Part shown: positions 36,338 to 45,033 of the stretch, one piece after another
Numbering within the stretch: the stretch's first letter is position 1
Layout of the letters: every line of letters begins with the position of its first letter
From: Sphaerospermopsis kisseleviana NIES-73
Lineage (GTDB): Bacteria; Cyanobacteriota; Cyanobacteriia; Cyanobacteriales; Nostocaceae
Direction of reading: 5' to 3'
Assembly: GCF_002368075.1 (NCBI RefSeq)
Contig: NZ_AP018314.1
Span: 4,071,398-4,118,425 of the forward strand
Length of the DNA stretch: 47,028 bases
Notes under the pieces: model-generated
Database searches by the model: none
What the model was told of the DNA's origin: nothing
Seen by the model: the letters and a program-made list of their open reading frames with translations, nothing else
Translations under genes and position numbers: made by a program

Positions 36338-36460
36338 TGTGGAAAAAATATTACCTTTTGGGGAAAAAGTTGTGGAAAACTTAATAATTTTGTAAGAAAA
36401 ATACATTAAGTATAATTACTTTGTGGAAAACTAAGCGAGTTTTTCCACAGCTTTTCCACA
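36338..36460. other. oriC: Probable replication origin (DnaA-box cluster)
   Basis: Five perfect copies of TTTTCCACA: three on the minus strand (36338-36346, 36371-36379, 36422-36430) and two on the plus strand (36441-36449, 36452-36460). This 9-mer is a known variant of the DnaA box in AT-rich cyanobacteria. The 431-bp gap between dnaA and dnaN is otherwise AT-rich with no gene. The dnaA-oriC-dnaN order is common at bacterial origins. Whether the origin fires here is inference. Confidence 0.8.
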
Positions 36461-36625
36461 GAGGGAGAGCTTTTGAACAGTCCTATCTCCTCAGTCCAAA
36501 ATTTGTTACCATTGTTTTTCGCTTGTTAAATCCATATTGATAGCGGTTGTCAGTGTGATGAGAACAAAATATATCTCCTCAAACTCAACCCTATTCCCCA
36601 TTCCCTATTCCCTATTCCCTGCTCT

Positions 36626-37774
36626 ATGAAATTAGTTTGTTCTCAAAGTGATCTCAGTACCAACCTTTCCCTAGTCAGTCGTGCAGTACCATCGAGACCA
36701 ACTCATCCCATCCTTGCTAACGTACTCTTACAAGCAGATGAGGAAACTAACCAAGTCAGTTTAACAGCGTTTGATTTGAGTCTGGGTATCCGTACCAGTT
36801 TTAGCGCAGAAGTGATTGAAGGTGGGGCGATCGCTCTTCCTGCTAAACTACTTTTAGATATCACCTCTCGTTTACCAGAAGGGGAAATTTCCCTAGATGA
36901 TGAGTCAGCAGACAACACCGGAGAAGGTATAGTAGTCACCCTCAAACCCAAAAGCGGTAAATATCAAGTCCGCGCTATGGGTGCAGAAGAATTTCCCGAA
37001 TTACCTGTAATTGAAAGTTCGGAATCAATTCAACTCACCACCGCTGCATTAATTGAAGGTTTAAAAGGTTCTCTTTTTGCTACCAGCACCGACGAAACTA
37101 AGCAAGTGCTGACAGGGTTACATTTAACCGTTAAACAAGACACCCTAGAATTTGCAGCTACAGATGGACACCGTTTAGCAGTGTTGGAAACCGCTAACGA
37201 GCGTCCCTTAGAAGGTAGCGAACAGTTAGAAGTCACAGTACCAGCAAGAGCATTAAGAGAATTACAAAGGATGCTTGCCCATAGTTCTTCTGAAGAAGCT
37301 GTATCCTTATATTTAGATCAAGGTCAAATAGTCTTTGCTTGGCAAAATCAACGTTTAACTAGCCGCACTTTAGAAGGACAATATCCCGCCTATCGGCAAT
37401 TAATTCCCCGGCAATTTGAACGCCAAGTAGTATTAGAACGCAAACAATTTATCAGCACTTTAGAAAGAATTGCGGTATTAGCTGACCAGAAAAATAATAT
37501 TGTCAAAATCAGCATTGATAATGAAAATCAAGAAATTACATTATCTTGTGAAGCTCAAGACGTAGGCAGTGGTACAGAGTCAATGCCAGCGCAAATTTCT
37601 GGGGAAGATATAGACATTGCTTTTAATGTCAAATATCTCATGGAAGGTTTAAAAGAATTACCTTCTACAGAAATTCAAATGCACTTAAATCAAAGTTTAA
37701 CACCGGTTATTTTTACTCCTTTAGGTGGGTTAAAAATGACTTATTTAGCTATGCCTGTACAATTGAGAAATTAA
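36626..37774 (+). CDS. dnaN: DNA polymerase III beta sliding clamp
   Basis: The product has 382 residues, the usual length, comprising three repeated clamp domains. Visible are MKLVCSQSDLSTNLSLVSRAV (start), RPTHPILANVLLQAD, LPAKLLLDITSRLPEG in domain 1, FAATDGHRLAVLET in domain 2, and the C-terminal PLGGLKMTYLAMPVQL, the hydrophobic-cleft region that binds polymerase partners. The clamp rings DNA and tethers polymerases and repair enzymes. It follows the probable oriC. Heptamer arrays begin right after its stop (37776). Confidence 0.98.
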   Translation: MKLVCSQSDLSTNLSLVSRAVPSRPTHPILANVLLQADEETNQVSLTAFDLSLGIRTSFSAEVIEGGAIALPAKLLLDITSRLPEGEISLDDESADNTGEGIVVTLKPKSGKYQVRAMGAEEFPELPVIESSESIQLTTAALIEGLKGSLFATSTDETKQVLTGLHLTVKQDTLEFAATDGHRLAVLETANERPLEGSEQLEVTVPARALRELQRMLAHSSSEEAVSLYLDQGQIVFAWQNQRLTSRTLEGQYPAYRQLIPRQFERQVVLERKQFISTLERIAVLADQKNNIVKISIDNENQEITLSCEAQDVGSGTESMPAQISGEDIDIAFNVKYLMEGLKELPSTEIQMHLNQSLTPVIFTPLGGLKMTYLAMPVQLRN

Positions 37775-37775
37775 T

Positions 37776-37925
<150 letters not shown>

Positions 37926-37943
<18 letters not shown>

Positions 37944-40706
37944 ATGTTTAATAGGAATTTCAATCCAGAATTGTGTACCTACATCCAATTGAGAATCACA
38001 TTTGAAAATTCCGCTGTGTTTTTCCACTACAATTTGATAACTAATTGATAAACCTAAACCTGTACCTTTTCCTATGGGTTTAGTGGTGAAAAATGGATCA
38101 AATATTCTTTGTCTGATAGTTTCTGGCATTCCTGGTCCACTATCTCTAATCTGAATGACTGCACTTTTTTCATTGTCATTCATTACTCCTACAGTGGTAG
38201 AAATAGTAATTTTTCCTGACTTGGGATTTTCTTTAGGACTTTCTGCTGTATGTTTTCTGTAAATTTCTAAAGCATCAATGGCATTACTCAAAACATTCAT
38301 AAAGACTTGATTGAGTTGTCCGGCAAAACATTCTACCAATGGTAAATCACCATATTCTTTAATAATTTCAATACCAGGAGATTCAGGTCTGGCTTTTAAA
38401 CGATGCTGCAAAATTAATAATGTGCTATCAATGCCTTCATGAATATTTACTTCTTTCATTTCTGCCTCATCAAGACGTGAAAAATTCCGCAAAGATAAGA
38501 CAATTTGCCGGATTCTATCTACCCCTATTTTCATAGAAGATAAGGTTTTTGGTAAATCTTCTAGGAGAAATTCTAAATCTAGTTCTGCTGCTAGTTCTAT
38601 AATTTCTTCGCAGGGTTCAGGATATTTCTGCTGATAGATATCTAGCATATTCAGCAAATCTTCAGCATATTCATTGATATGGATGAGATTTCCAGAAATA
38701 AAGTTAACTGGGTTATTAATTTCATGGGCAACACCAGCTACAAGTTGTCCTAAAGATGACATTTTTTCCGTTTGAATTAGTTGGGTTTGAGTGGCTTTTA
38801 ATTCATGCAATGTTTGTGTAAGTTGATCCGCTTGCTGCTGAGTTTTTACTAATAATTCAGCTTGTTGAATAACTACTCCCAACTGTGAGGCTATTTGACT
38901 AATAAAATTAACTTCTGAAATTTTCCATTGCCGGGGACCAGTATGTTGATAGGTGCAAAGTAAACCCCAGAGTTGTTGTCTAATAAATATCGGAGCTAAT
39001 ACAAAAGCGTGAATTTGAAACTGCTCTAAAATATCGACATGACAGGGGGTAAATCCCATTTTATGGATATCATCTACTGCAAAGGTTTCATTGTTGCGGT
39101 ATCTTCCACCTTGAGTATCTTGTAAGTAAGTATCATTCCAAATTGTATTAATTCCTAGTTTAGTTTCATTAAACCAGTTGGGATTAGTAGCTTCAAAGTC
39201 ACCAACAAATTCTCCACCCCAATCTTCTGTAAATTTATAAACAGAAACTCGGTCTGCTTTGATTAATTTGCAAACTTCCTTAGTTGTAGTTTTAAATATA
39301 GTATCAGTATCCAGGGACTCCCGAATTTTATTGATGACTCCAAATACAGCTTGTTGTTGTTCTGCTGTTCTTTGCATTTGCAGTGTCCGTTTATGGACTT
39401 GTTTTTCTAAATTTTCATTGAACTTTTGCACCTGTTGATAAAGTTCATATTGTTGAATCGCTGAAGCAAAGTGTTTGCGAATTTCTCCAGCTAGTTCTAT
39501 TTCTTCATTTGTCCATTTTTGCGCTTGTCCTTTTTTTGATTCTCTCCACAGTTCAAAGGACATCCGGGGATAAAGTTGTCTATTGTCTGGATCAAATTTC
39601 CCCGCCCACAGGGTTTCTGTTTCTATTTCATTACGAAAAATGCTTAAATATCCCACTAATTCTTGCCGATAGTGCAGGGGAATCATTAAAATACTGCGAA
39701 TTTTTGTGGGTTTAAATGCTAGTTGAATAATTCTTAAATTAGAATCTTGGTAAATATCATTAATTGCCCAAATTTCATATTCTCCAGATTTATAATGTTC
39801 CTGCCAAACGCTATATTGTTCTAAAAATGGATATATATTTGGGTTGGGAATAACTGGTTGCTCTCCACATACATAAAGCTGGAGACAATTACTACCAGGA
39901 ATTAAACATTCTCTTAAAGATTTAAATTGACTATGTTGTAAGTCAAAGGCATTATGTCTAATACATAATCTACCACCAATACCATTAAAGGCTGCAACTG
40001 TAGCTTCTAAAGCTGGTTGTAAAACTATTGTTGGTAGTGAATGCAGTAGTGTAGCAATACGATTAATAATAGCTTCTCTTTCTGCTTTGGCACGGGCTTG
40101 GGTGAGAAGATTACTTTGAGCGATCGCAACAGATACTTGCTCAACTACCATCTGCATTGCATCTAGTTCATATTCTGCTACTTCACGTGCTTGAGAATGA
40201 TGAGATGTTAATAATCCCCACAGTTGATTTTGATAAATAATTGGTGCTACTACTGAAGATTTTACCCCCATAGCTGTCAAATATTCTATATGACATGGAT
40301 CTACAGGACGGTAAAGAAGATCCTCAGAAATAATTTCTCCGGTTTCTAGGTTACGCACAGGACTTTGGCCAATTTCTTTTGAGTCTACATTGACTACAGA
40401 ACGCACCCGCGACTTAATAAATAATTCCCGTGCATGAGGAGGAATATCATCAGCAGGAAAATTCAACCCCAACAATGACGGTAAACGATTTTCATAAATA
40501 GATTCAGCAATAACCTCACCACTACCATCATCATGAAATTGATAAATCATTACTCGGTCAGTTCCCAACAAAGAACGCACCTCGGCTGTGGTTGCTGTAA
40601 TAATGTCTTCTAGTTCCAAGGACTGACGGATACGATTTGTAATCCTACGCAGTAACGTTTCTTGAGCCATGCCTGTTCGCAGGTCTAGTGGAGGGACGGA
40701 AACCAT
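37926..40706 (-). CDS. Knotless-phytochrome and CBCR hybrid sensor histidine kinase
   Basis: The product has 926 residues. Residues ~15-200 form a phytochrome GAF with [14 protein letters not shown] (the DIP motif) and Cys138-His139 in [18 protein letters not shown], the bilin-binding site. Residues ~205-420 look like a PHY domain: [13 protein letters not shown] gives PRxSF and W of the tongue, followed by [16 protein letters not shown]. Residues ~450-620 are a second bilin-type GAF with Cys555-His556 in [12 protein letters not shown]. Then HisKA with His661 ([14 protein letters not shown]) and HATPase ([16 protein letters not shown]). There is no N-terminal PAS, so it is Cph2-type (knotless). 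The layout recalls All2699 of Nostoc PCC 7120 (from memory). Its partner response regulator is not adjacent. Confidence 0.9.
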
Positions 40707-40866
40707 TTTTTATACAACTATTCATACATTAATTATAGTCTATTCTTATTTTTAATTAAATTTAAATTGTTTTTTGATAACTTTGTCTTCCGTGGGAGTA
40801 CGGTTAAGGCATAGGCTTAACGATTATTCATTTTTTGCTGAACTTCCGCAGAATTATCGTTAAGGA

Positions 40867-40945
40867 ATAGGTGACAGGTGACAGGTGACTGGTGACAGGT
40901 GACAGGTGACAGTTAATAAATATCAACTATCAACTATCAACTATC
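40867..40945. repeat. Heptamer arrays (gtgacag, then caactat)
   Basis: About six gtgacag units and then four caactat units fill much of the gap between Get3d and the kinase. No gene is present in 40707-40954. Confidence 0.9.
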
Positions 40946-40954
40946 AACTATCTC

Positions 40955-42142
40955 CTAAACTCTCACACCGTCAGCAAAGCGGATTTTCAGATAATCATTA
41001 TCCATTTTTGCCCCTGCTGGTTGCAGTGCGGCTAAAGCCTGGGGTAAAACTAAGTTACGGCGATGATTACCAATGGTAATGTTTAATTCGTCCCCGGTTT
41101 TGCTCAGTTGAATCTGGCTTTTAGGAATGTTGGGTAAATAAAGTTCTAAGCTGTATTGGTTATTTTCCTGCACAACTCTAATAGTGGTTTCTTTGTAATA
41201 AACCTGAGTTGGATCTTCATCTTTATAGAGAGTTTCTTTGAGTCTCTCTAATGCAGCTAAACCACACATTTCTTCAGAAAATAAGGGTACTTCCTTCACA
41301 GGTAAAGGGAGGAAGTTTTCATGAATTTCTTGGCGGTATTGTTCTTGATTTTCTTTCCAACGTTGGAAAAATGGATCTTCAACTTCTTTGGGAATAATAC
41401 GGTTAGCTACAACTAAATCTGTGGCTACATTATATAAACTCAGATAAGCATGAGCGCGGAGTGATTCTTTAATCACCATTTTTTCTGGGTTGGTGACAAG
41501 TCTAACTGAGGTTTGTGTATTGTCAGTTAATACTTTTTCTAGTGCTTCTATTTGTTCATAAAATTCATAGGGTGCATCCATTACTTCTTTATCTGGTAAA
41601 GAAAAACCAGCAATGGGTTTAAAAATCGGTTCAACTAGAGGTCTAAGTGCTACGGAGATGTTTTGAAAAGGTTTATAAAAACGCCGCATATACCAACCAC
41701 CAACTTCTGGTAAACTCAGAAGACGTAATGCAGTACCTGTGGGTGCGGAGTCAATAATTAAAACGTCAAATTCTCCTTCATCATAATGACGTTTCATTCT
41801 CACTAAACCGAAAATTTCATCCATTCCTGGTAAAATTGCCAGTTCTTCCGCTTGTATTCCTTCTAAACCCCGTGCTTGCAAAACTTGGGTAATATAACGT
41901 TTTACTGCACCCCAGTTTCCTTCTAATTCTTGCAGTGCATCGAGTTCTGCACCCCACAAATTTGGGCGCACTTGTTTTGCGTCGTGTCCTAATTCTAGAT
42001 CAAAACTGTCTGCTAGGGAGTGAGCAGGATCTGTACTTAAAACTAATGTTTTATAACCGAGTTCTGCACAACGAAGTCCGGTTGCTGCTGCGACGGAGGT
42101 TTTACCTACGCCTCCCTTACCTGTCATTAAAATTACGCGCAT
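40955..42142 (-). CDS. get3d: Get3d-type ArsA/TRC40 ATPase with alpha-crystallin domain
   Basis: The product has 395 residues. The deviant P-loop [17 protein letters not shown] (residues 6-22), [16 protein letters not shown] and [14 protein letters not shown] are those of the ArsA/Get3 ATPase. There is no CxxC or metal-binding cysteine cluster, arguing against arsenite transport. From ~305 the sequence becomes beta-rich ([45 protein letters not shown]), the alpha-crystallin (HSP20-like) domain that marks Get3d, a form known from cyanobacteria and plastids. The client is unsettled. The gene is 43 bp downstream of DUF2358 in the same direction. Confidence 0.85.
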   Translation of the reverse strand: MRVILMTGKGGVGKTSVAAATGLRCAELGYKTLVLSTDPAHSLADSFDLELGHDAKQVRPNLWGAELDALQELEGNWGAVKRYITQVLQARGLEGIQAEELAILPGMDEIFGLVRMKRHYDEGEFDVLIIDSAPTGTALRLLSLPEVGGWYMRRFYKPFQNISVALRPLVEPIFKPIAGFSLPDKEVMDAPYEFYEQIEALEKVLTDNTQTSVRLVTNPEKMVIKESLRAHAYLSLYNVATDLVVANRIIPKEVEDPFFQRWKENQEQYRQEIHENFLPLPVKEVPLFSEEMCGLAALERLKETLYKDEDPTQVYYKETTIRVVQENNQYSLELYLPNIPKSQIQLSKTGDELNITIGNHRRNLVLPQALAALQPAGAKMDNDYLKIRFADGVRV

Positions 42143-42185
42143 GAATGATTCTGTCCTACCTGAATTTTGTTTACATTTATTTACA

Positions 42186-42575
42186 TTATCCTTTGTTTCT
42201 GGAAAATAGGTGTTGCTTTAGTACATCTAATTGGGAACAGTGCCAATAGTCAATGTGGGAAATTATTAAACCTTCATTATTGAGACGGAGTTCACTCCAA
42301 CCAGAAATAGATATCCTTGGTTTCCAGGGTAATGCAGCATCCCAGCTAAGTGTCCACTCGGTTTTAATTGTGTTTTCTTGTTGTTGAATATTATGTAAAT
42401 CCATTTTTAGGTTGAGGAAAAATGTTTGAATGAATTTAATCATCCATTTATAAAGTTCTAAACCCCGAAATTTAAATACAGCATCTTGAAAATAAACATC
42501 CTTTGCATAAATGCTGTAAGTTTGATTAACTGGAAATCTTTGATAGTCGGCTTTAAGTGTTTCTAAAATATCCAT
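42186..42575 (-). CDS. DUF2358 (NTF2-like fold) protein
   Basis: The product has 129 residues. Recognised by [32 protein letters not shown] (the typical conserved block), [23 protein letters not shown] and [18 protein letters not shown]. The fold is SnoaL/NTF2-like with a small pocket; no catalytic role is known. In plants and cyanobacteria it is a conserved photosynthetic-lineage protein. It lies between the ABC ATPase and Get3d, all leftward, which suggests one transcript. Confidence 0.88.
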   Translation of the reverse strand: MDILETLKADYQRFPVNQTYSIYAKDVYFQDAVFKFRGLELYKWMIKFIQTFFLNLKMDLHNIQQQENTIKTEWTLSWDAALPWKPRISISGWSELRLNNEGLIISHIDYWHCSQLDVLKQHLFSRNKG

Positions 42576-42609
42576 GATTGGTAATTGGTAATTGGTGATT
42601 GGGTTTAAT

Positions 42610-42652
42610 TTTCAATTTTCAATTTTCAATTTTCAATTTTCAATTTTTCTTG
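42610..42652. repeat. Heptamer array (caatttt) at the ABC ATPase 3' end
   Basis: About five caatttt units; the last codons and stop of the ABC ATPase (KIEN and TGA) are encoded in it. Confidence 0.9.
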
Positions 42653-43534
42653 GGTTATTTCTACATAAATATGCTCTAAGCGTACAGGTTGACGGGAAAT
42701 AGAATCAATGGGTATACTATCAAATTTAGCAAGGATTTCTTTTAATTCTAACGGTTCTGGGAGTAAAAAAGCTAAATCATTACCATAACGTCGGGGTATG
42801 AAATTATATTCTTGAGCTAGGGCGATCGCCTCTTCTTCTTGTGTTGTTTGTAACATGACAATTTCTTGTCCGGGAATTAAAGTTTTTAACTCGGATAAAC
42901 TACCCTCTGCTAATATTTTACCATTTTTCAAAATACCAATGCGGTTACAAAGTCTTTCTGCTTCATCTAATAAATGGGTAGTTAATAAAATTGTCATTCC
43001 TTGATTTTTAAGATTACGAATTAATTCCCAAATTTCATATCGTGCTTCAATATCTAAACCTGTAGTGGGTTCATCAAGAATGACTAACTGGGGTTGATGT
43101 ACTAAAGCAACAGCAATATTTAACCGTCTTTGCATTCCGCCGCTGAGAGTTTCTACGGGACTTTTAGCTCTATCTAATAAGTTTACAGATTTGAGAGTTG
43201 CTTCTATTTGTTGTTGTTTTTTTTCTCGTTCTAAACCGTAAATGTCAGCGAAAAATTTGAGATTTTCTGCACAGGAAAGGGTTTTATATAAGAGGTTTTC
43301 TTGAGGGGCAATACCAATTAATTTTTTTGTTGCTTCCGAAATCGGTTGATGATTGATTGTAATATAACCACTATCAGCATTTAGTAAATTACAAATAATA
43401 TTGATTGTTGTTGTTTTACCTGCTCCATTTGCACCTAGTAAACCATAAACTTCTCCTGGCTGAATACTGAATGTTAAATTTTGCAGCACTTTTCGGCTTT
43501 TGTAGGACTTGTTTAAATTTTTAATTCTGAGCAT
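42626..43534 (-). CDS. ABC transporter ATP-binding protein
   Basis: The product has 302 residues. The nucleotide-binding domain has Walker A GLLGANGAGKTTTIN (about 32-46), Q-loop APQENLLYKT, signature TLSGGMQRRLNIA (about 131-143), Walker B LVILDEPTTGLD (about 152-163) and the switch His in LTTHLLDEAE. The C-terminal ~80 residues are the DrrA/CcmA-type regulatory extension. With the permease (43734-44507) it forms an ABC-2 exporter, probably for a hydrophobic small molecule or lipid; the substrate is unknown. The C-terminus runs into heptamer repeats and may be altered. Confidence 0.93.
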   Translation of the reverse strand: MLRIKNLNKSYKSRKVLQNLTFSIQPGEVYGLLGANGAGKTTTINIICNLLNADSGYITINHQPISEATKKLIGIAPQENLLYKTLSCAENLKFFADIYGLEREKKQQQIEATLKSVNLLDRAKSPVETLSGGMQRRLNIAVALVHQPQLVILDEPTTGLDIEARYEIWELIRNLKNQGMTILLTTHLLDEAERLCNRIGILKNGKILAEGSLSELKTLIPGQEIVMLQTTQEEEAIALAQEYNFIPRRYGNDLAFLLPEPLELKEILAKFDSIPIDSISRQPVRLEHIYVEITQEKLKIEN

Positions 43535-43623
43535 ATTTTCAATTTAAATCTGTTGTTTGATATACTTATAGATTACATAGCGGATTTTTTTCTTTTTTTC
43601 CTTCAAAGGGGAGGTTTTAAACC

Positions 43624-43675
43624 GTATGGCTAACGCCACGCTACGCTATCGGCTGACGCTCACGGCGGAAGCCTT
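43624..43675. repeat. Small dispersed repeat (SDR-like)
   Basis: Starts GTATGGCTAACGCCACGCTA and continues CGCTATCGGCTGACGCTCAC to 43675. It is far more GC-rich than its surroundings and of the SDR type common in Nostoc genomes. Ttatcaa heptamers follow to 43730. Confidence 0.7.
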
Positions 43676-43733
43676 GAATGAAACAATTGTCAATTGTCAA
43701 TTATCAATTATCAATTATCAATTATCAATTGCT

Positions 43734-44507
43734 TTAAAGCTTCCTTTCCACCATCAACATTCGTTGATAAGATACCCATCCACAGGCTAACATAATCATG
43801 GCAAACCAGAATAAAAACCACAAATGTAAAATGATATCATGAAAATTTGCCCCCTTAGCCCACACTCCTAAAAGAGCTTCATTCATGTGATAAATGGGAT
43901 TAAATCTCGCAATATCTAACAGAGTTTTGGGAAATAAAGAAGTTGGTAAAAATGCTCCACCCAAAATTAATAAAGGTACACCAAAAGCAGCCACCAAAGC
44001 ATTAACATCTTCAATGCGTCTAGCTAATTGTGTACCTAAAATAAATCCTAAACCAACATAAGCAATGATGCTGAATAAAATGATGATCATTCCTAAGAAA
44101 ATCGAACCTTGAAAAGTAGCACCCCAAAAAGCAGCAATAGTATACACTAAAAGAGTTTGTCCAATACCAATACAGCTATGGGCGAGAAAAATTCCCAAAA
44201 AATAAGATGTACCACTTAATGGAGAAATAAACAAGCGTTTGAGAGTTTGCTGTTCTCTTTCTGCGACTACAGTAGCAACACTTCCACCCAAACAACTAAA
44301 AAACAGTGCAGCACCTACCAAAGTTGAAGGTGCAGCATTTTCCAAAGCTTCAGACATGGTTAATTTTGCCCGTTCTGCCAAAATAAATCCATTGAGAATT
44401 AAAATGGAGATGGGGAAAATACTCCAAAAAATTAAGCTGCGTCTACGTCGTAACAGTTCAATTAAGATGCGCTGAGTTACAGCTATAGTTTCACGCCAAT
44501 ATTTCAT
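43734..44507 (-). CDS. ABC-2 type transporter permease
   Basis: The product has 257 residues with six predicted membrane helices (about 22-44, 60-80, 100-130, 138-160, 168-190, 225-248). It begins MKYWRETIAVTQRILIELLR and has EREQQTLKRLFISPLSGTSYF (the coupling-helix region of ABC-2 permeases). It is the upstream partner of the ATP-binding protein (200 bp apart, across an SDR and heptamers). The exported substrate is unknown. It is divergent from the FAD/Rieske gene, with a 517-bp gap between them. Confidence 0.9.
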   Translation of the reverse strand: MKYWRETIAVTQRILIELLRRRRSLIFWSIFPISILILNGFILAERAKLTMSEALENAAPSTLVGAALFFSCLGGSVATVVAEREQQTLKRLFISPLSGTSYFLGIFLAHSCIGIGQTLLVYTIAAFWGATFQGSIFLGMIIILFSIIAYVGLGFILGTQLARRIEDVNALVAAFGVPLLILGGAFLPTSLFPKTLLDIARFNPIYHMNEALLGVWAKGANFHDIILHLWFLFWFAMIMLACGWVSYQRMLMVERKL

Positions 44508-44554
44508 CTTGATAATCTGATTTACAAATCAATACCTTGGTCAAAAAAAAGAGT

Positions 44555-44659
44555 ATGAAGAGAGGGCTGATGTAGTAGAGTTGTAATCTTCCAAAAAAAC
44601 AACTCGAAAGTCACAAACAGCCCATGTTCGATATCCTAACATTGTTGCAATGCTTATAA
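44555..44659 (+). mobile_element. Insertion-sequence remnant (5' end of a transposase)
   Basis: Within this stretch an ATG at 44624 gives MFDILTLLQCL and stops at 44657-44659. That start is one I recall from a transposase family abundant in Nostocales. The upstream ~65 bases would be the IS left end. The rest of the transposase is absent. Confidence 0.4.
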
Positions 44660-44684
44660 CTAGTGGTAAAAGGCTAGATGTCAA

Positions 44685-44755
44685 TATAGCGTTTCCCAGT
44701 CTAATGAATTACACACCATGTTGCTCACAGGTGTGCTGTGTAATATTGAGTTACA
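44685..44755. repeat. Single end of the TATAGC repeat family
   Basis: TATAGCGTTTCCCAGTCTAA (from 44685) is nearly the same as the right end of 15476-15578 in reverse. It is followed by an ATTACACA...TGTGTAAT hairpin. A further TAAAAAAGCTTTTTTA palindrome lies near 44764. The remainder of 44756-45024 holds no gene; the promoter of the next gene is expected there. Confidence 0.6.
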
Positions 44756-45033
44756 GATTATACTAAAAAAGCTTTTTTACTACCTCTCCGACTTTTCAAA
44801 CATCCTCTTCAAGGTACTTGTCCCTCGTAATTTGACCAAGGGATTGCAAATTTAACTAGAATCTATATTATACTAAATCTACCCTGTGATCTATACAGAG
44901 TAGCCAATTAATAGATCATATATTACACTATCAAAGAATCTTGTAATTTTCACATTGATGGCGTTTAATTTACGCTTTTACAAATCGGGAAAATTGAATT
45001 GAGAATTGAATTGAGAATTTAATTGTGTCACCA

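Noticed and set aside
40955-42142. Arsenical pump ATPase ArsA
   Set aside because: No arsenite-binding cysteines, no arsB or arsR nearby, and a C-terminal alpha-crystallin domain typical of Get3d.
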